DNA of 64,000 nucleotides from Podarcis raffonei (taxonomy: Eukaryota; Chordata; Lepidosauria; Squamata; Lacertidae): positions 41,965,001-42,029,000 of the forward strand of contig NC_070614.1 of the NCBI RefSeq assembly GCF_027172205.1. Direction: 5' to 3'. The position numbers and the translations under genes are program-made. Shown piece by piece: positions 24,491 to 36,241 of the stretch. Every line of letters begins with the position of its first letter. Position 1 is the first letter of the stretch. A model generated the notes under the pieces. It did no database searches and had not been told where the DNA came from. It was given only the letters and a program-made list of their open reading frames with translations.

Positions 24491-26462
24491 TATAGATTTT
24501 CCCAGTGAGCAAATGACAGGCGACCTGGCTGTTTCATCCACTCCCAAACTCAATTACGGAAAGTGTAAAATAGAAACACTTGGGCTGCAAGCCTTGAAAT
24601 GCAAAGACATGCGCCTGGATGCAGAGATAGACATGTTTAAGGGGAAAACACTGAAATCAATCAGTGTACTGCAACCATGACAAATAAATATGAATGGATT
24701 GATTAGTACAGTTGATATGCTCATGGAGGAACCATCACTTAGTTGAAAAATTAGGCTTTGGTTCATCAGCTCAGTAATATGTTTCGTGTACCGCATAATA
24801 GACGGTATCAATAATATTAATAATTATCGCTTCAAGAAATGCTGAAAGCATGCTTCTCACTTTCAGATGCAGATCACTGTGAGAAATGCCAAGATGATCA
24901 CTACCCAAATGCCTTTCAGGACCAATGTATTCCAAAAAAAAAAGCTACCTATCCTATGAGGAGCCCTTGGGGGCAATTCTGGCCTCCTTGGCTCTCCTGC
25001 TTTCCCTGGTCACACTTGTTGTGATGGGGACCTTCGGTCTGCACTGGAACACTCCCATTGTCAAAGCCAACAACTGGGGCATCACCTGCACCTTGCTCTC
25101 TTCTCTGCTTCTCTGCTTTCTCTGCTCCTTCTTATTCATTGGCAGGCCTACAAAGGTGACCTGTGTCTTGAGGCAAACCGTCTTTGGCATCGTCTTCTCC
25201 ATTGCTGTTGCTTGTGTGTTAGCCAAAACCCTCACTGTGGTTTTGGCATTCATGGTGACCAAGCCTGGGAACAGCCTGAGGAAATGGCTTGGGAAGAGGC
25301 TGGCAGGATCCCTTATCACCTTCTGCTCTCTCATTCAAGCTGGCATCTGTCTTGGGTGGCTGGCATCCTCTCCCCCATTCCCAGAGTTTGACCTGCACTC
25401 CCAGGAATCTCAGATCATAGTGCAGTGCAATGAAGGCTCCGACATCATGTTCCACCTTATTCTCAGCTACATGGGTCTTTTGGCCATTGTAAGCTTCTCT
25501 GTGGCTTTCTTTGCCAGGAAGTTGCCTGATACTTTCAATGAAGCCAAGTTGATTACCTTCAGCATGCTGGTCTTCTGCAGTGTTTGGCTGTCCTTTGTCC
25601 CCACTTATCTGAGCACCAAAGGGAAATACATGGTGGCTGTGGAGATCTTCTCCATCTTGGCCTCTACTGCTGGCTTACTGGGTTGCATCTTCCTCCCTAA
25701 AATCTTCATCATTATACTTAGACCTGAGATGAACAGTAGAGAGAGGTTAGTAAGAAAGAAGGATTACCATAGTTGAGAAGGTGAAAGAGATGCCGTTAGC
25801 CAGAGACCTTAATTTGTGGCAAGGAGATGTTATTTCCTTTGTTTTTATATTCCATCTTCTATGCCATCCAAGGAGCACATAATTCTCCCTCTCTTGCTAT
25901 TGTTTTCTCAACAACTCTGTGAAGAAGCTTAGATTGAGAGATGGCATCAGACCCATGGCTGAATGGGGATTTGAACCGTAGTTTCGTAGTGCCTAGGACA
26001 ACACGCTAATCGCTACACATTAGGCTGAGGCTATAAATACTGTTACTTACAGGGGTCTGCTTCACCAGGGTGTTGTCCAAATGGAATGTTATGTGGAAGC
26101 AATTTGCAGCAAGATTGAAAATGGAGTAGCAGCCGAGTGATTGAAAAATAGGACATCAAAATCATTTGAGCTCTTGTTAATTCGTGCTAGTTAACCATTC
26201 TGCTTACCAAAATAAATTAGAAGTTGGTGGGACATGACCTGGATCCCAGGAAGACCATAATTATACAGTTCCTGCATAATAAATGTATCTTTTAAACAAA
26301 TTTCATTGCTCAAAGTTAGGATATATGTGAGAGAGAACTTTATATTCATCTGGCTCTTCTTCTTATTTTGTTTCATTCTTTTCTTTTTATCCTTTTCTGT
26401 TTTGAATAGTTTCTTTTTATTGTATTGTGAAAAGTCTGAATTAAACTTTATATGCAAAAGAC

Positions 26463-26466
26463 GTGT

Positions 26467-26511
<45 letters not shown>
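26463..26511. repeat. (TG)n simple repeat
   Basis: About 49 bp of GT. Unit 1 has only a few repeats at the matching site near 7625, so this grew after duplication. Confidence 0.95.
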
Positions 26512-26513
<2 letters not shown>

Positions 26514-26850
26514 AGAAAAAAAATCCCCATACAAACATGCAAAGCATCAAGTGTAATTTAAATAATCTGACAGTGGACATACATATTTAAACTCAGACTT
26601 CTGGATGCTGTGAGAATATTTTCTCTGTTCCTGTAAAGGAGATATTCAGACCAGCATCCCTACTTACACCCATGCTAGATGCTCTTCAAAACAAACAAAC
26701 AAAACCTGCCCTGGTGGATGTCTTTTTTCCATAAGCACCCAAGTGCTGTGAGGGGTTGTGTGTGAGGAAATTGCTGTCACCAGAAAAATACAGCGGCCAC
26801 AGAGGTTTAGTAGCAGATACCAGGGGCTATCTACACAATACTCTAGTAGT

Positions 26851-27180
26851 AGGTTCCACCTCTTTCCATAATATTCTAGTGATAGAACAGCCTCTTTCCA
26901 TATGAACATGAGATCATCTTCTGAGGCCCTCCTTCGTGTGTCACCTCCTCAAGAGGACTGGAGGGTGGCAACATGAGAACAGGCCTTCTCTGCAGTGGCT
27001 CCCCGTCTATGGAATGCTCTCCCCAGGGAAGTTTACCTAGCGCTTTCATTAAAAACCTTTAAGTGCTAGGCAAAAACATTCACGTTTAACCAGGCCTTTG
27101 GTTGACCTGATCAACATCCCATACCACCCTGAGACCTCTGGGTATTAGGCGGTATATAATTTCAACAAATAATAAATAAT
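26851..27180 (+). mobile_element. LINE 3' fragment (CR1/L2 group), only in unit 2
   Basis: Ends CACCCTGAGACCTCTGGGTA, then GCGGTATATAA and an AATAAATAAT tail. Unit 1 has the empty site between CTCTAGTAG and TTGAGT. Confidence 0.65.
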
Positions 27181-27997
27181 TGAGTAAACTGGATGCTAGT
27201 GGGGGGTGATGAGAGCTGAAACCCACCCTTATCCCTGTCTAGATTTTCTCCCAGCCACAACAACAACAGCAACATCAACAACCCAGCCACTCTGGGCAGC
27301 ATACAGCATATTTAAAAACAATCCTGGAAATCCTGGAATTGAACCAGGGAGGAGGAAAACCTAAAGCAAAAGAGCATGGGCAGCAAAGAGATTGAGACCT
27401 CAGTTCTCCTTGAAAGAATGAAAGAAATCATCTTTCATTTTCATGGAAAAAATGGACTTCACCAAGTTCCATTTTTAAATGTAGATTAAAAAAGGAAACT
27501 AGTTTGAATTTATAGAAGCTATTTTCACAGTTGTGGCTTCATTAAATCTTTGCCACGTGGATTTGCCTATCATGGAATCCCTTCATGTAGCAGAGGATAC
27601 TGGGAAATGTTCCAATGTAAACACTCCATTTTGAAGGAAGCTGGCCATTCTTGTTGGGTATCAACAATGCGAAGTCTGTGCCCTTGAGCAAAACGTGCAC
27701 TCTGTTCCCCTTTCATTTTAAAATCAAACATATCAAAAAAGTACTCCGCCTAGATATGGACTAAGCCCCAGATGGTAGATGCATTATCTGATGCCAATTA
27801 TGTGTGCTTATTTTATTTAGGGTATTTGCTTTCCAACCCATTACCAGAAACCTAACTGTATAGTGAATGGACTAATTGTGGGAATTTCAGGGAAATTGAA
27901 ACATATTTCTCCTATCCATATCTACTCAACATATGGCAAGTGATTGAACTTTCATCCTTCCCCCTTCCCTGCCCCAACCCCCAACTTCACCAAGATC

Positions 27998-28081
27998 TAT
28001 ATAAGAATCGAGGCAGCAGCTTCAGGGACAAACTTGCCAGTGCATAACGCAATATCCATCACCTCACAGGACGAAACTTGG
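27998..28081 (+). promoter_or_regulatory. Distal promoter and 5'UTR exon of lectin B
   Basis: TATATAAG at 27998-28005, exon ending ACTTGG/GTAAGTT at 28081. A possible micro-exon at 28204-28227 lies between TTCTTCCAG and GTAAGTAAG. It probably gives an alternative start for lectin B; use is inferred from conservation in both duplicates. Confidence 0.55.
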
Positions 28082-28397
28082 GTAAGTTGGAGGCAATCAC
28101 AAACTCACTTCTGATGCTATGGCTACTGATTTATATTTTGTATTGGGGGCTCTCACTAGCATTATACCCTATACCCACATATCTGTCCACATCCTTCTTC
28201 CAGCAAAGTCTCATTCAGTTCTCGCAGGTAAGTAAGTATACATATACTATGTGGGTTTGTGGGTTGAGAAGTTGAGGAGAAGAAAGCAAGGGCATGGGTG
28301 TAGTAGAAGAAGAAGTAGAACACTCCCCAGTTTAAGCTCCCCACACTCCATCACCACAGTTACTTATATTCCAGCTGAGCCAAAGAGGGGGAAATTA

Positions 28398-28617
28398 CCG
28401 TATTTTTTGCTCTATAAGACTGACTTTTTCCCTCCTAAAAAGTAAGGGGGAATGTGTGTCTGTCTTATGGAGCGAGTGCAGGCTGCGCAGCTATCCAAGA
28501 AGCCAGAACAGCAAGAGGAATCGCTTCTGGGATTCAGAAGATATTTTTTCTTGTTTTCCTCCTCCAAAAACTAGGTGCGTCTTGTGGTCTGGTGTGTCTT
28601 ATAGAGCGAAAAATACG
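28398..28617. mobile_element. TA-target MITE with CCGTATTTTT ends, only in unit 2
   Basis: Inverted ends CCGTATTTTTTGCTCTATAA and TTATAGAGCGAAAAATACGG, TA on both sides, 220 bp. Unit 1 and the lectin C block both keep the empty GTTAAATAGC site. Confidence 0.75.
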
Positions 28618-28761
28618 GTAAATAGCATGAGGAGTCAAAGTGGAGGGAGGAATTTAGCTCCCCTCAGTCATTCCCATTTTCTTCTAAAATCTAGACCGTG
28701 CCAAGCCCCAATTTTAAACATTCCTTCCTCCTTTCCACCTGCCTCTGACCTGACTAAGCTC

Positions 28762-28845
28762 CATATAAGAATTAAGGCAGCCAGCTTGGGAGACAGACTT
28801 GCCTGTAGAAAGAGGAATCCATCACTTCAACAGGACTGAACCTGG
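28762..28845 (+). promoter_or_regulatory. Proximal promoter and 5'UTR exon of lectin B
   Basis: CATATAAG at 28762, about 30 bp before a presumed start near TGGGAGACAG, and exon end ACCTGG/GTAAGTT at 28845. Three copies of this block occur in the window. Here about 490 bp upstream of the TATA box are missing compared with the other two. Confidence 0.65.
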
Positions 28846-30129
28846 GTAAGTTGGAATTGAGGTTGGGGATGGAGAGAAATTCAGTTCAGTTTCCATTTAA
28901 AGACAAACTTATTGAATTTGCAGTATTTGAAACAATATGAGAGCTGAAACACAGCCACCCTTTGAAATTTGTTCCTCTTTGAATTTTTCAACACAGTTGA
29001 ATTTCCCACTGAATTTCTCCAGCTGTGTAAGATCGGTAAAGAGGGGGGAGGGAAACACCCTGATAATTCCAGTGATTTTTATTCAGCACATGCAAGGCCA
29101 CCTCTGTCCTGCCTCTGCCCCTCCCTATCTCCTTGTTTGGATGGATAATGCTAATGGGCTACCCCATACCAGCCAAACTAGCCATGCCATTTTCCAGCCA
29201 AACCCTCCTCTGCCAGAGGAGAGGCACCATCACCAAACAGTGCCTCAACCAATACAGGCACAGAATTTTCCAATGTCCTATCCATCAAATTTAGGAGGCA
29301 ACCAATCACAGGTTGAAGCCACAGGAAATAAACACACACGACATCAAACTTTCTCAAACATGATTATTTGCTTTGCTAGATATGCAAAAAAAAATGAGTT
29401 GATGGTGTGATTGAGAGCAATACTGTACATTACTATTCTTACAGGATACTCTTACAGAGGAGGTGTGCTCTTCTCTCTCATAACTTATGGCTGCAAGAAG
29501 GGATGAAGTATTAATGGGGATTCCTATTTGTTTGCACTATATAAAATCTTAATTTACACAGTTACTACAGTTAAGGAAGCAATGGGACTAAAGCCCCCTG
29601 CATTTTACATTAAACTAGACACTGTTTCTGAGGCTGGTTTGGAAAGGGAGGAGGAGGATAGATGCTCAGAAGATAGGAATGCCTAGGAGACTTTGAGAGG
29701 GAGAAGCATTTTTTAAAAAAGAAAGAGACCAATGCACTCAAATCCAGGGGAGATCCCCACTACATCCAGATTGCTTAGATTACTGCCAAATAGATGAAGA
29801 TTGTTTGAGAAAGAGAGGTGTGTGTGTTCAAATTACAACTCTTGCTGACATCCTGGAGTTTACATTAGGAGGGGGTGGGAAATCCAGAGACCTCAAAATA
29901 TTGCTGGACTCCAACTCCCATCAGCCCCAGAAAGTATGTCTAATGGTTGAGAATGATGATAGTTCCAGTCCAACACCCTCTAAAAGGGCCACATGACATA
30001 CCTCTGACATAAGGAATATGCAAAACCGTTTGTTTACGTGTAGCTGCCTGGACAATGCAGAAAGTAGATTGAAACAACCCTGATTTTGAATCATCACATT
30101 TGCTTGGGAGTAAATCGTTTTCCATATAG

Positions 30130-30325
30130 CAGGCACGTCCAACAGGTAGATTGTGATCTACCGGTAGCTCACTGGATGTCTGTGGTAGATCACTGGTAGA
30201 TCAGTGGCTCCTTCCAAAGAAGCTCAACAACTTTGATCTAAACCCCCCAAAGGGGGGGGGGTAGATCACGTCCAGTTTTTAACTCTGTGAGTAGATTGCA
30301 GTCTCTTGGGAGTTGGCCACCCCTG
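30130..30325. mobile_element. hAT-type MITE, 196 bp, lectin B intron 1
   Basis: Ends CAGGCACGTCC and GGCCACCCCTG with 8 bp target copies CCATATAG and CCATACAG. Same family as the element at 40050. Confidence 0.75.
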
Positions 30326-30757
30326 CCATACAGAAAACAGATACCAGAAAGCAAGTGCTGTTGTTTTTCATCAATACTTAAGGTGCTTCCAGCTGGAGGG
30401 TTTTACAGTCACCTGCTCAATGGTCTCCAACCTTTCTCTATAAAGCTTTCTACATTTCAACAGCTCCACTTTTACAGTTGACTCCACTTTTACCAGGCAA
30501 AGAATGGCAATTCCACATTTAAATTCCTAGTGTGGAAGTCCCATTAGTGTGTAATCAACCCTGACAATTTGAAACTTTAAATTCTTTCTTCTTCCTCCAA
30601 TCTTCAAATAAAAGTTCAAATAAAAGATAATTGTTATTTTAAACACAGAAAAATACTTTCCCCTCCCTTCAATCACCACCCTGGATTAATGACATTCCAT
30701 GAATGCACCTCTTGAATTCATGGTACATTACTCTTTTCCAAAGGTAAACAAAGGAAG

Positions 30758-33700
30758 ATGGGATTCGTCACCAAGTTCAGCCTTTACCTTCTTGGAATTC
30801 TGGTCTCCAGTTCTTTCCCAGGAGGTGAGCATTATACCAAATCACCCAGAAGTCTTACATAGGGCTAAGCAGTCACTAAAAGGTACTCCTTAGATTTTGA
30901 ATGGAGAGCAGCCCAGCTAATCCTATTGGGACAAAAGAGCAGGGTTTTAAAATATTCTGTGTTTTCCCCATGGGATCACCAATGATATAGCTAAAGAGCA
31001 AACTCTTAGTTCTTTTGGTCCTCTTTATTTTCTTCCTTCTTTCTCCATACAGCCAAGACCAGCTCATGTCCCAGGGACTGGATGCAAAACCAGGGCAACT
31101 GCTATGCTTATTTTGATTTTAAGATGTCATGGGAAGATGCTGAGGTAAGGCACATCCCTCTCCTACGAAAGCATAATGTTATGTGAAAGTACATGAGAAG
31201 CAACTTGGACTCAACAAAAGAGATTTGATTTGTTATGATAAGGTGAAGTAGTTTACCAACCCAGGAGAAGAAGCAAGTCATCTGTGCATGAAAAGAACAA
31301 TAGTGTGCAGTTTTAGGAAAAGGCATGTGGGCTAAAAAAGGGGGGGGGTCAGACATTGTTTGCCTCTGTAGAGATCATTTGGAATATGCAAACTTGGGCT
31401 TATTGAAGTGTTTGTTTTGACCCTCCACCTGTGCTCAACATGCATATTTGTGAATAGACTCAGATATTACAAGAGGCCACTTAACTTCCTGTGACTTCCA
31501 AAGGGATTTGCCTGGCGAGTACCCGCCTCCCCCCCCCTTGGAAAATAAGACACAAGACACAGCATTTAAGGTTAATGGGCGAAAAAGGCCACAACTTTAT
31601 TGATTGCAGGAATTGAGCGGTATTGACTTAGGCATTGGTCCTATCGACTAACTGGCTTCAGCCTGATTGCTTGAAGACCGGCAAGGGTTAACTGCCAGTA
31701 GGGGGAGTCCTGCTGATGTACATCAACTAGGAGCTCCCCCGGGGTCACCGCTCGGGGGCATGCCTTAGGCCCACACCTCCATAGGCTTCGGACAGGGCAA
31801 CACCCCCCGGAATCCTTTACCCTTCAATTTGGGGGAAGGTGATGGCGCTTCCTCCCCCCCTCATCTGCATAACAATACCCTTACCAATGCCTAACCACCA
31901 ATGCTGAGGAAGTAGTGACGATTTGCTACGAGGTAGGTGAAAAACCAAATGGCTGGTGCCAATTTGCCAAGTGGAAAAAATTCCTACCAGGCCCCTTGAC
32001 AGCGACCAACTGAAGTCCATAGCAATGTTGTAGAGCCAAACCTAAGGGTGGGCGGGGTGGGAAATTGGAGCAGCTGGAGCGAAGAAGAGAGGGAAATCCT
32101 CAGCCGCACCGGCCCTAATTAGCCCGGGGCACGCCTCCCTGGCCAGCCGATTGGCTGGCCAGGGGGATGACATGTCCGAGGATTCCTCTAGTCTCGTGGG
32201 GGCTGTGAGTCAGCCCCCACGCATGTGAAGTGGGCATGGGGCCCACAACCCCACCTCCTCTCCAGCTCGGAAGTGGCTTTACCAACTCAAGGTAAATGCT
32301 ACACTCCTGCAAATCTTCATAGCTTTAGAGAACGGGTTGGTTTCAGCAGTTCTCAACCTGTGGGTCCCCAGATGTTGTTGTACTACAACTCCATAGCTGT
32401 CAACTTTTCCCTTTTCTTTGAAGGAATCCTATTCAGAATAAGGGAATTTCCCTTTAAAAAAGGGAAACGTTGACAGCTATGTACAACTCCCATTGTCCCT
32501 GAGCTCTGGCCTTGCTAGCCAGGGGTGATGGGAGTTGTAGTTCAACAACATCTGGGGACCCACAGGTTGAGAAAGGCTGGTTTACATCCTATGGTTTACT
32601 AGTGGGTTGTGTGGTCTGGAGTGTCAAAAAGAGAATGCAGCAAGATGGATGGAAAGTTAATCTCCTGGATTGCAGAGTGAAATATACTCAGAGTTGCAAA
32701 GTGATTTCATGCTCTTTATTCAGCTCATAGTGGTGAGGAGGAATGAATGAATGTCCCCTCAAAGTATCTGCTTTATATACATTATTTACACAATGGGCTG
32801 CACATGATTGGCTAATTCCGGAATTCTACTGTAAGCCAATCAGGTTGTGGATTCACTTCTATCTGGAGCATGATTGGGTAGTTCCTGCCAACCAATCATA
32901 CTGCTGCATTGTTCTAGGACCAATCAGACTGCTGCATTCTGAATCCTATTGTTCTAGGACCAATCAGACTGCTGCCTTTTGGATCCTATTGTTCTAGGAC
33001 CAATCAGACTGCTGCCTTTTGGATCCTATTCAACTCAGTACATAACACAGAGTTTGAGCTAATATCAGTTTGATATTCCAAAGGAAATCCTTCAAGCTCA
33101 AATTTCCTTAAATATAGCCAAACACATATTCTGTCTTTCTGAAGCTTTCACAATATTAACAATTAAAACAATGCTGATTTTCAGTTTGTTAGAAGACCAG
33201 TTTACAGCTCCCTCATATGATCTTTGTATTCAGCTTTGTTTCCTTATTTGGTTGCAAAAACCTTAAGTGGCTATTAGAATGTATAGAGATTATACAACAA
33301 TGAACATTCATCTTAATTTGCATTAGTGTTTATATAACTTCCTATTAATCGTCTATCCATCCCACACTTTTCTAAGCATTTCCCCATCACTTCCCTAACC
33401 TCAAAAATTATTGTTTCTGTAGTAGATTTATTGCCCTAGAATCGCAGCTCACTTTTACTCCCTCTAATTGTACGTTGGTATGTCCTTCAATTCCTCATGC
33501 AAAATACTCAGAGTCTGGAGGTGCTGTCAGACTAGTAACATTGCATCTGACAAGTTGGTAACAGTAATAAGGGAGAAAAAGCTTTGGTCTTCCACAGGGA
33601 ACCTCACATTTTGAGAATTTCACTTTGGTGAATACGTGGTGTGCGTTTTTCTTGCAATATCTCATTCTTCCAATTTTAAATTCAGTTCCTCACATTTCTG

Positions 33701-36119
33701 CAGCAATCTGTCATTTATTTATTTAAAAATCATGAAAATTCTTCAGCATTTTAGTTCAAATTTATCCTAGTAAACACAGTTTTCTATACAGTTTTGTACC
33801 TTTCCCTCATATGATTCATTGTACATGATGTCTTCACCCATGGATTCCTTTTAATGCATACTTTCCCCTAATGCATGCTCTTTAAGTGTGAATTTCAAGA
33901 TATGCCTGTGTTTCAGTTTCCTTCCTTCCTTCCTTTTCTTTTCTTTTTTCTTGTTGGACAGTTTGAATGTGAGGGATTGGCTTTTAAATGGGAACTGAAT
34001 TGAATTCATCCCCCGCCCATGCTAGTGGGGCATTGAATTGTGACAAGGTATCCTTCATTTCTTCCATTTTTAGATTGAGTGCCAGAGCTATGGCCGTGGA
34101 ACCCACCTTGCCTCTATCCTCACTGAGAAAGAGGCAGCCTTGGTAGCCAAGCACATCGCCACATACCAGAAAAATCCAAGTAATGTCTGGATTGGGCTCC
34201 AAGATCCCCGTCAGGTGAGTTGTCTTCCCATAGTCTATTTCAGGCCATTGTCAGTGATGTAGGAGCCAACTCCTAGGGGCTGAGGTCCCCCCCCCATAAA
34301 ATGTTTGAGGGGGCCAGCCCCCTCCCCCCGTTATTGGGCACTGTCATTCAAATGCTGTGTGCATGATAGATTATATGGGGCATGGCTTACCTGCTCACTT
34401 CCCAATATTTTATTCAAGTTGACACCCTTAATCATTGAATAGTGGCTTCTTAACACCACCATTCTGTCCTTATCTCAATCATCTCCCAGGATTAATCCAA
34501 TATGCAACTTCTCCATTATGTTTATGGGGTCCTCTAATATCTCCATCCTAAATGGCAATCACTTCACTCTGACCAATGCTCCACATAACAAACCAATAAC
34601 AAACTTAGTTGGTCTCTAAGGTGCTACTGGAAGGAATTTCTTTATTTTGTTTCAATGCTCCACATGATCTCATTTCAAATGACTGCATGATCTCTTCCAT
34701 ATCATTCCTGTAGAATGGGCGTTGGAGATGGGCTGACGAATCAACCTTCAATTACCGAAGCTGGAACACAGGGGAACCAAACAACGTGGGTGGCGTGGAG
34801 TATTGTGTGGAGTTGCTGCATGTCTCTGGTAAGGAAAACATTTCCAGGGTTGAGAAGAAGACATTTGCATCTTGGATTTTACATTGCCATCTGCTTCTTC
34901 ATCCGTTGCCAAAATTTCTCAAGATTGTATCTAACAAAGTTGTACTTAGTCATCACTACCTAGGTGAAGGTAAAGGGGCCCCTGACCATTAGGTCCAGTC
35001 GTGGCCGACTCTGGGGTTGCGGTGCTCATCTCGCTTTATTGGCCGAGGGAGCCGGCATACAGCTTCCAGGTCATGTGGCCAGCATGACTAAGCAGCTTCT
35101 GGCGAACCAGAGCAGCGCACGGAAACACCGTTTACCTTCCCGCCGGAGCGGTACCTATTTATCTACTTGCACTTTGACGTGCTTTCGAACTGCTAGGTTG
35201 ACAAGAGCAGGGACCGAGAAATGAGAGCTCACCCCGTCACAGGGATTCGAACCGCCGACCTTCTGATCAGCAAGTCCTAGGCTCTGTGTGTTGGTTTGCA
35301 AGCTCCCTCCATAGAGGCTGGCCCCTCTCACTGTCCTCGGAGCTTGCTTACCGGTAACCTCCTCTGGCTGATATCCAGACAGACCAGGGAGATTTTGATA
35401 GGCGACATTTTCCCAAGAGTGGGTAAAATGCACAACCCCTCCCTCCTGCTTCCGCAGGGGAAAGAAAAATAAGTCAGAAATCTATTTACATGATGTTTAT
35501 TTCTGACATTACAGCACTAGAGAAAAACACGTCCTTTCAGTTCAGTTCTTCCAGCAAGTCTGACAAACTTCCTGAGCATGCGCACACAGAAGGTTTCAAG
35601 TTACACTCTTCAAAAAGACTTATCCAGCCTGTGAACGTCCTGGGAAATTCTTCTTTCCCACAGATAAGCGCATCATGTGATGTCAACAAACTGTCTGCAG
35701 CGGTGATGTTTCCATATACTGACAAGCGCCACCTGCGTCCCTCTTATCACTACCTACAATCATCACTCATTCCTCATCACTACCTACAATCCATTAAATG
35801 TAAAGAGTTTACTCTGAGGATGAGTTGGTTAGATACAACACTCAGCCATGTGCTTATCTGTACCAAGGTTCACAAATTAATTACGCTGTACACCAAATCA
35901 GCAGGGGTTCATTTGTTGAGCATGAGTTAGAAGGCTTTGACTACATCCAGTCTGCATAGGTTGGTTACATGTAATTATCTTCACTTATTTATTTTATCCA
36001 GAAAACAGTGGTTGCCAAACTGATGTATGAGTCTATTATCTCAAATTTCAGATTTACGGAAGTGGAATGATAGAATCTGTGATCAAATGAATACCTTCAT
36101 TTGCAAGCAAGAGCTGTAA
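30758..36119 (+). CDS. Secreted C-type lectin B (REG/snaclec-like), 160 aa, EPN and WND motifs
   Basis: Single-domain secreted lectin. Coding exons: 30758-30824 (signal peptide MGFVTKFSLYLLGILVSSSF, ends phase 1), 31053-31144, 34074-34214, 34714-34828 and 36052-36119 (TAA), 483 nt in all with every junction in phase. The lectin domain begins with SSCPRDWMQNQGNCYAYF, the extra N-terminal cysteine pair of long-form domains. It continues with GTHLASIL and the core NVWIGL, the sugar-site triplet EPN (WNTGEPNNVGG) and KWNDRICDQM with the WND calcium motif. Six cysteines pair as usual. With EPN plus WND, calcium-dependent mannose-type binding is expected; the ligand is inferred. A noncoding first exon ends at 28845 behind a TATA box at 28762, with an alternative upstream exon ending at 28081. 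AATAAA is at 36242. Intron 3 carries several mobile elements. Confidence 0.9.
31500..32270 (-). repeat. GC-rich unclassified repeat, possibly an LTR end
   Basis: Base composition is unlike its neighbours. On the minus strand an AATAAAGTTGTGGCC signal near 31590 suggests the 3' end of a retroelement. No coding motif recognised. Confidence 0.35.
32344..32579. mobile_element. Palindromic hAT-like MITE, lectin B intron 3
   Basis: Inverted arms CAGCAGTTCTCAACCTGTGG and CCACAGGTTGAGAAAGGCTG. Target copies are not clear. A second element is nested inside. Confidence 0.6.
32392..32481. mobile_element. Nested 90 bp hAT-type MITE
   Basis: Perfect inverted ends CATAGCTGTCAAC and GTTGACAGCTATG with an exact 8 bp duplication TACAACTC, inserted into the MITE at 32344-32579. 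Confidence 0.75.
32610..33049 (-). mobile_element. Candidate solo LTR with 40 bp U3 repeats (retrovirus-like fossil)
   Basis: On the minus strand it starts near TGTTATGTACTGAG, has three 40 bp repeats each with a CCAAT box (32909, 32949, 32989 on plus), a TATA box (TATATAAAGC) and AATAAA-type signal. No internal genes beside it. Ends are approximate. Confidence 0.55.
33050..34073. other. Lectin B intron 3, AT-rich, nothing recognised
   Basis: Low-complexity TTCC runs near 33923. No exon or known repeat seen. Confidence 0.5.
34964..35288 (-). mobile_element. Sauria-type tRNA SINE, lectin B intron 5
   Basis: Near full length, with the B-box-like GGTTCGAATCC read on the minus strand (35245 region). 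The head is lost where the next element begins. Confidence 0.8.
35289..35758 (-). mobile_element. Candidate solo LTR beside a Sauria SINE (fossil)
   Basis: TG and CA borders read on either strand, AATAAA on the minus strand near 35503, start TGTAGGTAGTGATAAG. It abuts the truncated head of the SINE at 35288. Target copies not seen. Confidence 0.4.
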
Positions 36120-36241
36120 AGCAGTCCTGCAGTTCCCAACAGTGCCAGCTGGGAGCTTCGACTGAAGTCAGATGCCTCTGGTATTATTTTCTCCTCTGAC
36201 ATCCCTCAAAGTGAAAGACCAGCTGTCACCAATGACTCTAA

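Larger units (their letters stand above)
17176..25776 (+). pseudogene. V2R copy 2, six exons, one-base shift in last exon (likely pseudogene or sequencing slip)
   Basis: Tandem paralog of the receptor at 1306-6784. Exons: 17176-17414 (Met start, hydrophobic signal LLFLLLLMHC, then DMIIGEF typical of V2R exon 1), 19843-20134, 20601-21449, 22188-22415, 23718-23844 and 24867-25776. Exon 1 ends in phase 2 and fits exon 2 exactly. Differences from copy 1: two extra residues in exon 3 (DHSLIH region), three extra bases at the start of exon 5, and one base fewer in an A-run at about 24934-24943 in exon 6 (ten A here; copy 1 reads AAAAAACATAA). Read as written, translation leaves the V2R frame just before the first membrane segment and stops at about 25024, so no seven-helix domain would be made. 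Downstream, the seven-helix frame is open to 25776, which suggests either a very young null or a homopolymer error. Restored length would be about 881 residues, normal for V2R. Family certain; status open. Confidence 0.85.
17787..29164 (+). repeat. Segmental duplication, unit 2
   Basis: Partner of 1-10351. It is longer because it carries several later insertions: a SINE (18755-19050), an L2 piece (19196-19631), a MITE (24250-24490), a LINE tail (26851-27180) and a second MITE (28398-28617). It also has a deletion of about 490 bp before the proximal lectin promoter. Confidence 0.9.

Noticed and set aside
30758-36119. Calling the lectins venom toxins
   Set aside because: The domain is shared by REG-type gut lectins and venom lectins; nothing here shows venom use.
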